A stretch of DNA of 10,649 bases from an uncultured Acetobacteraceae bacterium (GTDB taxonomy: Bacteria; Pseudomonadota; Alphaproteobacteria; Acetobacterales; Acetobacteraceae): the NCBI GenBank assembly GCA_903839965.1, contig CAIMEK010000921.1, forward strand, positions 1 through 10,649, given 5' to 3'. Made by a program: the position numbers and the translations under genes. Position 1 is the stretch's first letter; each line of letters opens with the position of its first letter. This document shows positions 1 through 6,530 of the stretch, piece by piece. The notes beneath the pieces are model-generated. The model saw nothing but the letters and a program-made list of their open reading frames with translations. It ran no database searches and was not told where the DNA came from.

Positions 1-291
1 AAGGCGACCCGTAATCCAGGTAATTTAGCTTTACCGCCCTCGTCGTGAAGGACCTTTCTTTCATCATGGGGCACCACTCCGTCGTTTGGTTGTCAGGGCA
101 GCGTATGTGATCGTCCGTGGTCGCCAGCAAGGGGGGGGTTCAACCCACCGACTCAAGCCTGCAACCGCTCGCCAGCGCCGGCTGGCCCAGGACAATCGCT
201 GGCCCAATCGCTCGGATACATGCCAAGCGCGACACACCTGCCGAAGCTCGAGAACGGCCTCGCTTTCGCAGGCGGCAAGGCGGCGGTGGGG

Positions 292-327
292 GCGATGGTG
301 GGGTGAAGCGCGATGGTGGGCTGAAGC
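292..327. repeat. Two-copy 18-bp tandem repeat
   Basis: GCGATGGTGGGGTGAAGC (292-309) is followed directly by GCGATGGTGGGCTGAAGC (310-327). The only difference is one G-to-C change at the twelfth base. That change makes the second copy the left part of the GTGGGC-TGAA-GCCCAC hairpin at 316-331. This looks like local slippage duplication. No function can be assigned. Confidence 0.7.
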
Positions 328-436
328 CCACACTTTCTAGTCCGGCGGCAAAATGCCGGGAGCGAGCCTAAAACGAGCGGGTTCCAAGGGCCTCCCGGCC
401 CTTGGCGGGTCCAGGCCCGGCGCGCGCCTTCGCGCG
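316..436. repeat. Hairpin cluster, possible dispersed intergenic element
   Basis: Four inverted repeats lie within 121 bp. (a) GTGGGC/GCCCAC with loop TGAA, 316-331, followed by ACTTTCT on the plus strand, so weakly terminator-like. (b) CCGGC/GCCGG, 342-346 and 355-359. (c) CCAAGGGCC/GGCCCTTGG with loop TCCC, a perfect 9-bp stem, 384-405. (d) CGCGCG/CGCGCG with loop CCTT, 421-436. None has a proper U-tract except possibly (a). Density and GC content are higher than needed for a simple terminator, so a REP/BIME-like mosaic element is a reasonable alternative. The structures are directly visible; the repeat-element idea is inference. Confidence 0.5.
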
Positions 437-527
437 ACGACGGAGCCCTGGCCTTCAGGATGTAACGTTTATGCGGGAGGGGCGGGGGTGCCGCCGGCGG
501 GCTTCCCGCTGTAGGCTGGACGGCGCG

Positions 528-2165
528 ATGGCAGAAGGAAGACCGCCGGTGACCGATCTTGACGCGCTGTTGCTGAGCCGCCGCGTGGATGCGCTGGTGC
601 GGCCGTGGGAGGCGCCGGGCACGCCGGGGGTGGCGGTCGGCGTGGTGCACGACGGCAAGCTGGTGCTGCAGCGCTGCGCCGGGCTGGCCAGCCTGGAACT
701 GGGCGTGCCGGTGGGGCCCGGCACCACCTTCCGCATCGCCTCGGTGAGCAAGCAGTTCACCTGCGCCGCTATCCATATGCTGGCACAGGAAGGGCGGCTG
801 GATATCGAGGCGCCGGCGCGCAGCGTGCTGCCGGAACTGGCGGATTACGGCACGCCGATCAGCATCGCCCAGCTCATGCATAATGTCAGCGGCATTCGCG
901 ACATGCTGGAGATCATGCGCCAGGGCGGCATCGATCTCGGCTTTCCGGTGACGCAGGAGGCGCTGCTGGCGGGAATATGGCGCCAGCGCGGGCTGAATTT
1001 CGCGCCGGGCAGCCGCTACCTCTACAGCAATACCGGGTTCCTGCTGCTCGGGCTGATCGTCGAGCGGATCAGCGGCGAGACGCTGCCGGGCTTTCTGGAG
1101 CGGCGGATCTTCGGCCCGCTGGGGATGAACCGCACGCGCATGACGCCGAGCGTGCAGGAGCCGGCGCCGGGGCTGGCCACCGGCTACCTGCCGAAAGAGG
1201 GGGGCTGGGTGCGCGCGGCGCACGCCTTTCCGATCGGCGGGGAGGGCGGGCTGGTCTCCTGCGTCGAGGACCTGTTCCTTTGGGACCGCAATTTTTCCAC
1301 CCACCGGGTCGGCGGGGCGGGGCTGGCGGCGGCGCTGACGGCGCAGGTGGATTTCTCCAATGGCGAACGCTGCGGGTATGCCTGCGGGCTGTCGGCGGGG
1401 GTGCATCGGGGCGTGCGCACGCTGAGCCATGGCGGGCTGTGGCCGGGCTACAAGACCGAGTTCCTGCGCGCGCCGGAGCGCGGGGTGACGGTGATCTGCA
1501 TCAGCAACAACGGCGGCAGCGACCCGTATCATTTGGCGTACGACATATTGGACGTGGTGCTCGACGGGATGGCGGACGTGCAGCCCCTGCGCGCGCTGCC
1601 GCCGCGGCCGGCGCTGGAAAAGCTGGTGGGGCGCTGGCTCGACCGCGACAGCGGCATGACGGTGGACATCAGCTTCGCGGAGTCCGGCCTGCTGGTGGGC
1701 AACACCCACGGCATTCCGTTCCGCATGAAGGCCGCCGATGACGGCAGGCTGCAGGCCAGCCGGATGGCGCGCGACTTCCTGTGCGCGCTGGCGCCGGACG
1801 GCACGCTGGCGGTGGAGCTGGATGCCGGCGTGCGGGCGAGCTGTCATCGGGTGGCAGCGGGGGCGCCGCCGCCGGAAGGGCTGGCGGGGACCTATGCCAA
1901 TGCCGAGATCGGGGCGAGCTGGACCGTTGCCGAAGCGGAAGGGGGGCTGGTGGTGCATGTGCGCGGGCCGGTGGCGAGCGATGGCGGGCACTGGACGGTG
2001 GAAGGCGTCGAGGGCGATGTGTTCCGCATCTGGGTTCCGGGCACGCTGTTCCGCGGCTGGCTCGACGTGCGCGCGCTGCGCTCCGGCGGGCGGGTGACCG
2101 GGCTGCATGTGACGGGCAACCGCGCCCGCCAACTCGTCTACCAACGGCAAGGAGAGGCCGAATGA
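528..2165 (+). CDS. D-aminopeptidase-like serine hydrolase (peptidase S12 / class C beta-lactamase fold)
   Basis: A 545-residue penicillin-binding-type serine hydrolase. All three active-site motifs are present: S72-V-S-K75 (nucleophile and general base), Y166-S-N168, and H301-G-G303 in place of the KTG box. HxG at that position, together with the long C-terminal part (about 360-545), resembles the three-domain D-aminopeptidase (Dap) of Ochrobactrum anthropi: a catalytic domain plus two beta-barrel domains. The stretch G-R-W-L-D-R-D-S-G (368-376) and the closing 'GLHVTGNRARQLVYQR' resemble that protein as I remember it. The family releases D-amino acids from short peptides, though many relatives are esterases. 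No signal peptide is visible, so it is probably cytoplasmic. The ATG at 528 has a weak ribosome site. A GTG at 549 is preceded by AGAAGGA (533-539) at good spacing and may be the true start. The stop overlaps the DinB start by ATGA. Catalytic family is confident; substrate is not. Confidence 0.93.
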   Translation: MAEGRPPVTDLDALLLSRRVDALVRPWEAPGTPGVAVGVVHDGKLVLQRCAGLASLELGVPVGPGTTFRIASVSKQFTCAAIHMLAQEGRLDIEAPARSVLPELADYGTPISIAQLMHNVSGIRDMLEIMRQGGIDLGFPVTQEALLAGIWRQRGLNFAPGSRYLYSNTGFLLLGLIVERISGETLPGFLERRIFGPLGMNRTRMTPSVQEPAPGLATGYLPKEGGWVRAAHAFPIGGEGGLVSCVEDLFLWDRNFSTHRVGGAGLAAALTAQVDFSNGERCGYACGLSAGVHRGVRTLSHGGLWPGYKTEFLRAPERGVTVICISNNGGSDPYHLAYDILDVVLDGMADVQPLRALPPRPALEKLVGRWLDRDSGMTVDISFAESGLLVGNTHGIPFRMKAADDGRLQASRMARDFLCALAPDGTLAVELDAGVRASCHRVAAGAPPPEGLAGTYANAEIGASWTVAEAEGGLVVHVRGPVASDGGHWTVEGVEGDVFRIWVPGTLFRGWLDVRALRSGGRVTGLHVTGNRARQLVYQRQGEAE

Positions 2166-2689
2166 TCACGCCCGCCTATGTGCGCATGATGGCCGCCTAC
2201 AATGCGGAGATGAACCGCCGCACGTATGCCTGTGCGGCGGCGTTGAGCGATGCGCAGCGCCGCGCGGACCATCGGGCGTTCTGGGGGTCCCTGCATGGGA
2301 CGCTGAACCATGTTCTCTGGGCCGACCGCATTTGGCTGTCGCGGTTCTGCGACTATCAGAAACCGACGCAGGGCATACGCGAGAGTGCCGCGCTTTATGA
2401 CGACTTCGACGCCTTGCGCGCGGCCCGCGTGGAGACCGACGCGACCATCGCGGCCTGGGCGGACGGGCTCGACCCGGCCTGGCTGGAGCAGGATCTCGTG
2501 TGGTTCAGCGGCGGCGCGCGGAGCGAGTTGCGGCGGCCGCGCGGGATGGTGGTGGTGCATTTCTTCAACCACCAGACCCATCACCGCGGCCAGGCGCATG
2601 CGCTGCTGAGCGGCTACGGCAAGGACACCGGCGACACCGACCTGCCGATCGTGCTGCGCGACCTCGAGCGGGCGGGGCTGTCGGGTTGA
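2162..2689 (+). CDS. DinB-family protein, putative metal-dependent enzyme
   Basis: A 175-residue four-helix-bundle protein of the DinB/YfiT type. Three histidines match the family's metal triad: H50 in 'TLNHVLWADRIW', and H137 and H141 in 'FFNHQTHHRGQ' (HxxxH). The C-terminal histidine helix and the length are normal for the family. Despite the name, most bacterial members have no proven DNA-damage role; characterised relatives are thiol-transferases or metal-dependent hydrolases. The ATG (2162-2164) overlaps the hydrolase TGA (2163-2165), and GGAGAGG lies just upstream within the hydrolase end, so the two genes are translationally coupled. The long upstream extension of this frame runs through the hydrolase gene in another frame and is not coding. 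Family is secure; reaction unknown. Confidence 0.93.
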   Translation: MITPAYVRMMAAYNAEMNRRTYACAAALSDAQRRADHRAFWGSLHGTLNHVLWADRIWLSRFCDYQKPTQGIRESAALYDDFDALRAARVETDATIAAWADGLDPAWLEQDLVWFSGGARSELRRPRGMVVVHFFNHQTHHRGQAHALLSGYGKDTGDTDLPIVLRDLERAGLSG

Positions 2690-2781
2690 TCAGGCGCGTG
2701 CCATTGGTGAAAGCCGTGGCCTTGAAAGTCCCGCTCCTCCCTATGGTTTCGTTACGATTGAAATACTTCACGGCGCACAAT

Positions 2782-2795
2782 TCACGAATTCGTGA
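2782..2795. promoter_or_regulatory. Perfect 14-bp palindrome, candidate operator
   Basis: TCACGAATTCGTGA is its own reverse complement. It lies 95 bp before the kinase start, in the only A/T-rich part of this gap and just downstream of a possible -35 (TTGAAA). Position and symmetry suit a dimeric repressor or activator site. The binding protein is not identifiable from sequence, and chance cannot be excluded. Confidence 0.4.
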
Positions 2796-2833
2796 TCGCA
2801 CGCAGCTTCTGACTGTGCTGTGACTTGGATCAA

Positions 2834-2861
2834 TGCATCCGGGCTGAGGACCCCGGACGCA
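2834..2861 (+). other. Leader hairpin before the kinase gene
   Basis: TCCGGG (2838-2843) pairs with CCCGGA (2852-2857) around an 8-base loop. After one A·C mismatch, TGC (2834-2836) pairs with GCA (2859-2861), giving nine pairs in total. It ends 28 bases before the GTG and leaves the ribosome site free. There is no U-tract, so it is more likely an mRNA leader structure than a terminator. Confidence 0.4.
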
Positions 2862-2889
2862 ACATGCTGCGCAGCGAAGAGGGTTTGCC

Positions 2890-5580
2890 GTGAAGGGCTT
2901 TGTGGCGCGTCTGCTTCTGCCGGCCTCGGAGGACCCGCTGCCGTGGTCGCCTCAGCCAACTCAAAAGCGAGGTGCGCCAGCTTTCCCGCAAAGGACAGTT
3001 TCATGGCCTCGAGGCTGGGCAGGGGCTGCCATCACGGTCGCGGTGCTGGTTCCGATTGCCGTCTGGGCGTGGGTATCCTTCGAAACGCGAACGCAGACAC
3101 TCAACGCGGCCGAGGTTGAACAACGTCGCATTGCGGAGGCTCTCGGGCAACAGGCACGCGGGCTTTTCGACGCCCAGGTGCGCATTCTCGATCTGGTGGA
3201 TCGCCAGGCCGGCGAGCGCGACTGCCGGACGCTCCGCGCCGATACCACCCTGCGGGACTTCCTTGCCGTTGCCATGCGGGGATCGGCGCGGTCGGAGGCA
3301 ACATGGGTGATCGATTCGGACGGGTTTATTTGCGGCTCCAGCAATCCGGTATTTATCGACCGGAATAGCCGACGTTCCCGGGAATATTTTGGCGGTGCAC
3401 GAGACGCCGGCTTCAATCATTACTATGTCAGCCGCGCCTTCACAGGTCTCATCGCTGCCAGGCCGATCTTCACCATGGCCAAGCCACGAGTCAAAGACGG
3501 CGCTTTCAACGGCGTCATTTTGGTTTCCATTGATATCGATCAGCTGACCCGGAACTGGCAAGAAACGCTGCGCCCGATCCCCAGCCAGCGAATGGCTGTT
3601 TACCGCCGGGACGGTGCGGTCATTGCGCGGTCCTGGGAGCCCTTGGCGCCTGAGCCCGATGACGCGACCGAGGGCCGCGTCGCGGCCATGTGGCTGACGG
3701 CCCAGGAAGGCGGGACGACAGGCGTGTCGCCGATTGACAGGCAAATGCGCGTGGCCGGGTGGCACAGCTTGCCGGACTGGGGCGTGGCGGTGACCAGCCG
3801 CGTCGATGCCGCCGAGGTGTTGCGGCCATGGCGTCAGTCCATGGTCATCTACGGCGCCGTCGCGGCCCTGATATCCCTGATGTTCGGCGGGTTCATCTGG
3901 TGGCTGTTGCGGGGGCAGCAGACCCTTGCGTGGACAGTCGAAGAGCGCACGCGCACGCTCCGCACCATCACCGACGCCATGCCGCAGATGGTCTGGTCCA
4001 CCCGGCCGGATGGCTATCACGACTACTACAACGAGCGCTGGTACGAGCGCACCGGGACGACGCCGGAGCAGGTGATGGGCGACGGACGGAAATCCGTTTT
4101 CCACCCCGATGACCGCGAACGGGCATGGGCACGCTGGCAGCATTCGATTGCCACCGGCGAACCATTCGAAATGGAATACCGGCTCCACATGGCGGACGGC
4201 AGCACCCGCTGGACCCTGGGCCGCGCGCTGCCGGTGCGAGACCCGGCGACCGGCGCGATCACGCGCTGGTTCGGCACCTGCACGGACCTGGAGGATGTCG
4301 TCAACGCGCGCGAGGCGATGGCGCGGTCACGGGAAGATCTGGAGCGCCTGGTCACCGAGCGGACGCACGACCTGGAGGCAGCGCTGGCACGCGTGGCGCA
4401 TGCCGAGCGCATGCAGGCGCTCGGCCAGCTTGCCGGCGGCATTGCCCACGACTTCAACAACGTTCTGCAGATGGTGGAGGGAGCGGGGTCACTGATCGAG
4501 CGCCGGTCGTTCGACGAGACCGCCGTTCGCCGCCTGGCGCGGGTGGTGATGGAGGCGGCGGGTCGCGGCGCCTCCATCACGCGACGTCTGCTCGCCTTTG
4601 GCCGCCGCGGCGATCTGCGCGCCGAACCGCTGGACATCGCCACCGTGCTGACCGGCATGCAGGACATCCTTGGCCACTCGATCGGGGCGGCCATTCGGGT
4701 GGAGGTTCACCTGGCAGAGGATGCCCCCCCGATTTTTGCCGACAAAGGTCAGCTTGAGACGGCCCTGGTCAACCTGGCCACCAACGCCCGCGACGCGATG
4801 CCCGGCGGTGGCCGCCTGATGCTGACCGCCGGGTTGGAGATTGTGCCCGCGGAGGGCGCGCTGCATCCGTTCGGGCTCACGCCGGGTCGGTACGTTCGGC
4901 TCACGGTTGCCGACACCGGCCTGGGCATGGACGCGGCCACCCTCGCACGCGCCACCGAGCCGTTTTTCACCACCAAGGAGGTTGGCGCCGGTACCGGTCT
5001 TGGCCTGCCGATGGTCAGGGGGTTCGTGGAGCAGTCCGGTGGAAAGCTGGATATCGCCAGCAGTCCCGGCACCGGCACCACCGTGTCGCTCTATCTGCCC
5101 GCCGCCGAGGATGCCGCGATCGCCGCCGCGACAACGCCGCGGGAGGCCGGGGAGGCACCGGCCCCGGGGCCCGCTGCAACCGTGGCCGCCAGGATCCTGC
5201 TGGTGGACGATGAGGATCTGCTGCGCGAAGTGCTGGCGGAGCAACTGGAGGATGCGGGCTACGAGGTGCAGATGGCGGCCAACGGAGCCAATGCGCTTGC
5301 CCTGCTGGCGGCGGACGAGCGGGTGGACGCGCTGATCACCGACCTGTCGATGCCGGGCATGGACGGGCTCGCCGTCATTCGCGCGGTGCAGCACGTGCGT
5401 CCCGGCCTGCCAACGGTGCTGTTGACCGGCTTTGCGGGCGAAAGTGCGGCGATCGCGGCGGATGCAGCGACCACGGGTTCCTTTTCGTTGCTGCGCAAGC
5501 CGGTCCGGTTGCGCGACCTCACCGATCGGCTGCAGTCCCTGCTGGCAGCTCGGCGAAATGCGGGGCAGCAGAACACGTAA
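2890..5580 (+). CDS. Membrane-bound hybrid sensor histidine kinase/response regulator (Cache-PAS-HK-REC)
   Basis: An 896-residue sensor. Domains in order: transmembrane segment at about 44-64; periplasmic Cache-like sensor at about 70-310 (core 'ATWVIDSDGFICGSSNP' and 'VILVSIDIDQL'); second transmembrane segment at about 317-340; PAS/PAC domain at about 355-472; coiled-coil linker; H-box 'GGIAHDFNN' with phosphoacceptor H520; ATPase N-box with N628 and N632; G1 box 'ADTGLGM' (D675); F box 'EPFFTT'; G2 box 'GTGLGLPMVRG'; receiver at about 768-887 with acidic D773/D774, phosphorylation site D818 in 'ITDLSMPGMDG', T846 and K870. Every catalytic residue expected is present, so kinase and receiver should be active. 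The GTG start follows AAGAGGG at six-base spacing; the ATG at 3003 is out of frame. No response regulator or phosphotransfer gene lies beside it, so it is an orphan. Cache domains usually bind small organic ligands; the ligand here is unknown. Confidence 0.95.
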   Translation: MKGFVARLLLPASEDPLPWSPQPTQKRGAPAFPQRTVSWPRGWAGAAITVAVLVPIAVWAWVSFETRTQTLNAAEVEQRRIAEALGQQARGLFDAQVRILDLVDRQAGERDCRTLRADTTLRDFLAVAMRGSARSEATWVIDSDGFICGSSNPVFIDRNSRRSREYFGGARDAGFNHYYVSRAFTGLIAARPIFTMAKPRVKDGAFNGVILVSIDIDQLTRNWQETLRPIPSQRMAVYRRDGAVIARSWEPLAPEPDDATEGRVAAMWLTAQEGGTTGVSPIDRQMRVAGWHSLPDWGVAVTSRVDAAEVLRPWRQSMVIYGAVAALISLMFGGFIWWLLRGQQTLAWTVEERTRTLRTITDAMPQMVWSTRPDGYHDYYNERWYERTGTTPEQVMGDGRKSVFHPDDRERAWARWQHSIATGEPFEMEYRLHMADGSTRWTLGRALPVRDPATGAITRWFGTCTDLEDVVNAREAMARSREDLERLVTERTHDLEAALARVAHAERMQALGQLAGGIAHDFNNVLQMVEGAGSLIERRSFDETAVRRLARVVMEAAGRGASITRRLLAFGRRGDLRAEPLDIATVLTGMQDILGHSIGAAIRVEVHLAEDAPPIFADKGQLETALVNLATNARDAMPGGGRLMLTAGLEIVPAEGALHPFGLTPGRYVRLTVADTGLGMDAATLARATEPFFTTKEVGAGTGLGLPMVRGFVEQSGGKLDIASSPGTGTTVSLYLPAAEDAAIAAATTPREAGEAPAPGPAATVAARILLVDDEDLLREVLAEQLEDAGYEVQMAANGANALALLAADERVDALITDLSMPGMDGLAVIRAVQHVRPGLPTVLLTGFAGESAAIAADAATTGSFSLLRKPVRLRDLTDRLQSLLAARRNAGQQNT

Positions 5581-5599
5581 CGCGGACGTGATCGGCAAC

Positions 5600-5648
5600 T
5601 TTGATCTCAATCAAAGGCCAAAATAAACCATTCGTTCATGATTTCTCA
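5600..5648 (+). promoter_or_regulatory. FNR/FixK-type box with -10 element, candidate oxygen-responsive promoter
   Basis: TTTGATCTCAATCAAA (5600-5615) contains a perfect match to the FNR/FixK half-site pattern TTGAT-N4-ATCAA (5601-5614). Its centre lies between 5607 and 5608, exactly 41.5 bp upstream of the A of the ATG at 5649 if that A is +1. A CATGAT (5637-5642, four of six matches to TATAAT) sits where the -10 should be for that start. This is the standard class II activator geometry, and it implies a leaderless transcript, in line with the missing ribosome site. Box and distances are seen directly; the regulator and transcription start are inferred. Confidence 0.65.
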
Positions 5649-5831
5649 ATGGTCGATATTGTTCATCTTCGAGAACAAGCAAAACGTTGCCGGCGGCTGG
5701 CGGCCGATATTGGCGACAGGCGGACCATTCAGGCTTTGATCGATTTGGCTTCCGATTACGAACGACAGGCTGCCGACGTGGAAAAGCACGGCCAGCCACC
5801 AGGCGACGACACCGAACCGCAGGCCACCTGA
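5649..5831 (+). CDS. Small conserved helical protein of unknown function
   Basis: A 60-residue protein, mostly helical and charged in residues 1-46, with an acidic, proline-containing disordered tail. The pattern LREQAKRCRRLA...D..T...L..LA.DYERQA resembles small hypothetical proteins common in alphaproteobacteria. I know that family only by pattern and cannot give a function. There is no signal peptide or membrane segment. The ATG at 5649 has no Shine-Dalgarno sequence; a TTG at 5601 would extend the frame, but it lies inside the FNR-type box and adds an unlikely tail. The gene follows the kinase by 68 bp but seems to have its own promoter. Its stop codon lies in a hairpin shared with the converging Dph6-related gene. 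Confidence 0.7.
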   Translation: MVDIVHLREQAKRCRRLAADIGDRRTIQALIDLASDYERQAADVEKHGQPPGDDTEPQAT

Positions 5832-5844
5832 CGGCGGCGTCAGG
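5827..5844. terminator. Convergent-gene hairpin containing both stop codons
   Basis: CCTGACG (5827-5833) pairs perfectly with CGTCAGG (5838-5844) around the loop GCGG. The plus-strand TGA (5829-5831) lies in the left arm and the minus-strand TGA (5842-5840) in the right arm. Neither strand has a U-run afterwards, so it is not a classical intrinsic terminator. It may still mark both mRNA 3' ends or protect them. It is the only structure in the 8-bp gap between the converging genes. Confidence 0.45.
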
Positions 5845-6514
5845 CCGGACACACATCGGCGAAGATGAAACCCTCGCGTTCGACGACCTGCCCGACCGCC
5901 ACCGCGATCGGCGCGGAGAACATCGGGCCGGCCGAGACGAAAGTGTGGAACTCGCCATTCTCGCCGCAGGGATCGACGCCGGGCGGCAGCGCGGCCAGCA
6001 GCTCGTGGTCGAAGGCCCGGCCGGCAAAACCGCGATCGAGCTGGCGCGGATCGACCGCGACGAGGTGGGCGACGAAGCCGCGCGCGAGCATCTCCCTGGC
6101 GAGGGCGTGCGTGTCGCGCCGCCACAACGGGTAGATGCCGGCCATGCCGGCGCCCGCGAGTTTTGCTTCGCGCCAGCCGCGGACATCCTCCAGGAACAGG
6201 TCGCCGAACACCACATGGCGCACGCCCTCGGCCTTGATCCGTTCGATCGCCGCGGCCATGCGCGCCTCATAAACCTCGTTCGGGCAGGGACTGGGCAGGG
6301 GCACCTTGAGACAGGGCAAGCCGAGGGCCGCGACCTGCCGGTCCAACAGCGCAGTGCGCACGCCGTGCATCGACACGCGATCATGCACCTCGTTGACCGT
6401 CGTCAGGACGCCGACGATTTCGGCAAGGCCCAGACGGCGCGCTTCCAGCAGGGCAAAGGCGCAGTCCTTGCCGGAACTCCAGGAGATGAAGGCCTTCGGC
6501 ATTGCTTCGCTCAT
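5840..6514 (-). CDS. Dph6-related PP-loop ATP pyrophosphatase
   Basis: A 224-residue member of the diphthine-ammonia ligase-like (ATP_bind_4) branch of the adenine nucleotide alpha-hydrolase superfamily. The PP-loop S13-S-G-K-D17 is near the start. Further family landmarks are 'GDLFLEDVRGWRE' (104-116), 'GIYPLW' (126-131) and 'CGENGEFHTFV' (183-193). Eukaryotic and archaeal Dph6 amidates diphthine on elongation factor 2. Bacteria lack diphthamide, so the bacterial substrate is unknown; an ATP-dependent amidation or ligation is the reasonable guess. The ATG at 6514 (MSEAMPK) is taken as start; a second ATG at 6502 is possible. Sixteen bases separate it from the phosphatase stop, so the two are probably co-transcribed. 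The true gene ends upstream at 6514; the longer frame to 6685 runs through the phosphatase gene. Confidence 0.92.
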   Translation of the reverse strand: MSEAMPKAFISWSSGKDCAFALLEARRLGLAEIVGVLTTVNEVHDRVSMHGVRTALLDRQVAALGLPCLKVPLPSPCPNEVYEARMAAAIERIKAEGVRHVVFGDLFLEDVRGWREAKLAGAGMAGIYPLWRRDTHALAREMLARGFVAHLVAVDPRQLDRGFAGRAFDHELLAALPPGVDPCGENGEFHTFVSAGPMFSAPIAVAVGQVVEREGFIFADVCPA

Positions 6515-6530
6515 GCGGCGTGCCCGTCCG

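Larger units (their letters stand above)
1..527. other. Gene-free region upstream of the serine hydrolase
   Basis: No reading frame here looks like a protein. The frames present are arginine-, proline- and histidine-rich translations typical of GC-rich noncoding DNA. The first 60 bases are less GC-rich and contain a small inverted repeat, GGTAA (19-23) with TTACC (31-35), which could be the tail of an upstream transcript. Short direct repeats are visible (GCTGGCCCA at 181-189 and 198-206), then an 18-bp tandem duplication (292-327) and a hairpin cluster (316-436), listed separately. The promoter of the hydrolase gene should lie between about 436 and 527, but I see no convincing -35/-10 pair. 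A gene remnant or a dispersed repeat cannot be excluded. Confidence 0.6.
2690..2889 (+). other. Intergenic leader upstream of the hybrid kinase
   Basis: A 200-bp gap, visibly richer in A and T than the flanking genes around 2740-2800. It contains TTGAAA (2758-2763), a possible -35 without a good -10, the 14-bp palindrome at 2782-2795, a leader hairpin at 2834-2861, and the kinase ribosome binding site AAGAGGG (2877-2883), six bases before the GTG. No clear terminator follows the DinB gene. This is the most likely place for the kinase promoter. Confidence 0.5.

Noticed and set aside
130..150. A GGTTCAACCC sequence resembling a tRNA T-arm
   Set aside because: The stem does not close around a seven-base loop, and no acceptor, D-arm or anticodon arm is found nearby.
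153..2150. A 665-codon open frame on the minus strand opposite the hydrolase gene
   Set aside because: It is in exact codon register with the hydrolase, so antisense stops would require TTA, CTA or TCA sense codons, which are rare in GC-rich genes. Its translation is an H/R/A/P-rich composition without any domain, while the sense strand has all active-site motifs.
2825..2834. TTGGATCAA as a second FNR-like box before the kinase
   Set aside because: The spacing between half sites is wrong and the left half is imperfect; it does not match TTGAT-N4-ATCAA.
5601..5831. TTG at 5601 as the start of the small protein
   Set aside because: It would place the start inside the FNR-type box, adds a tail unlike the helical body, and has no ribosome site; ATG at 5649 fits the promoter geometry.
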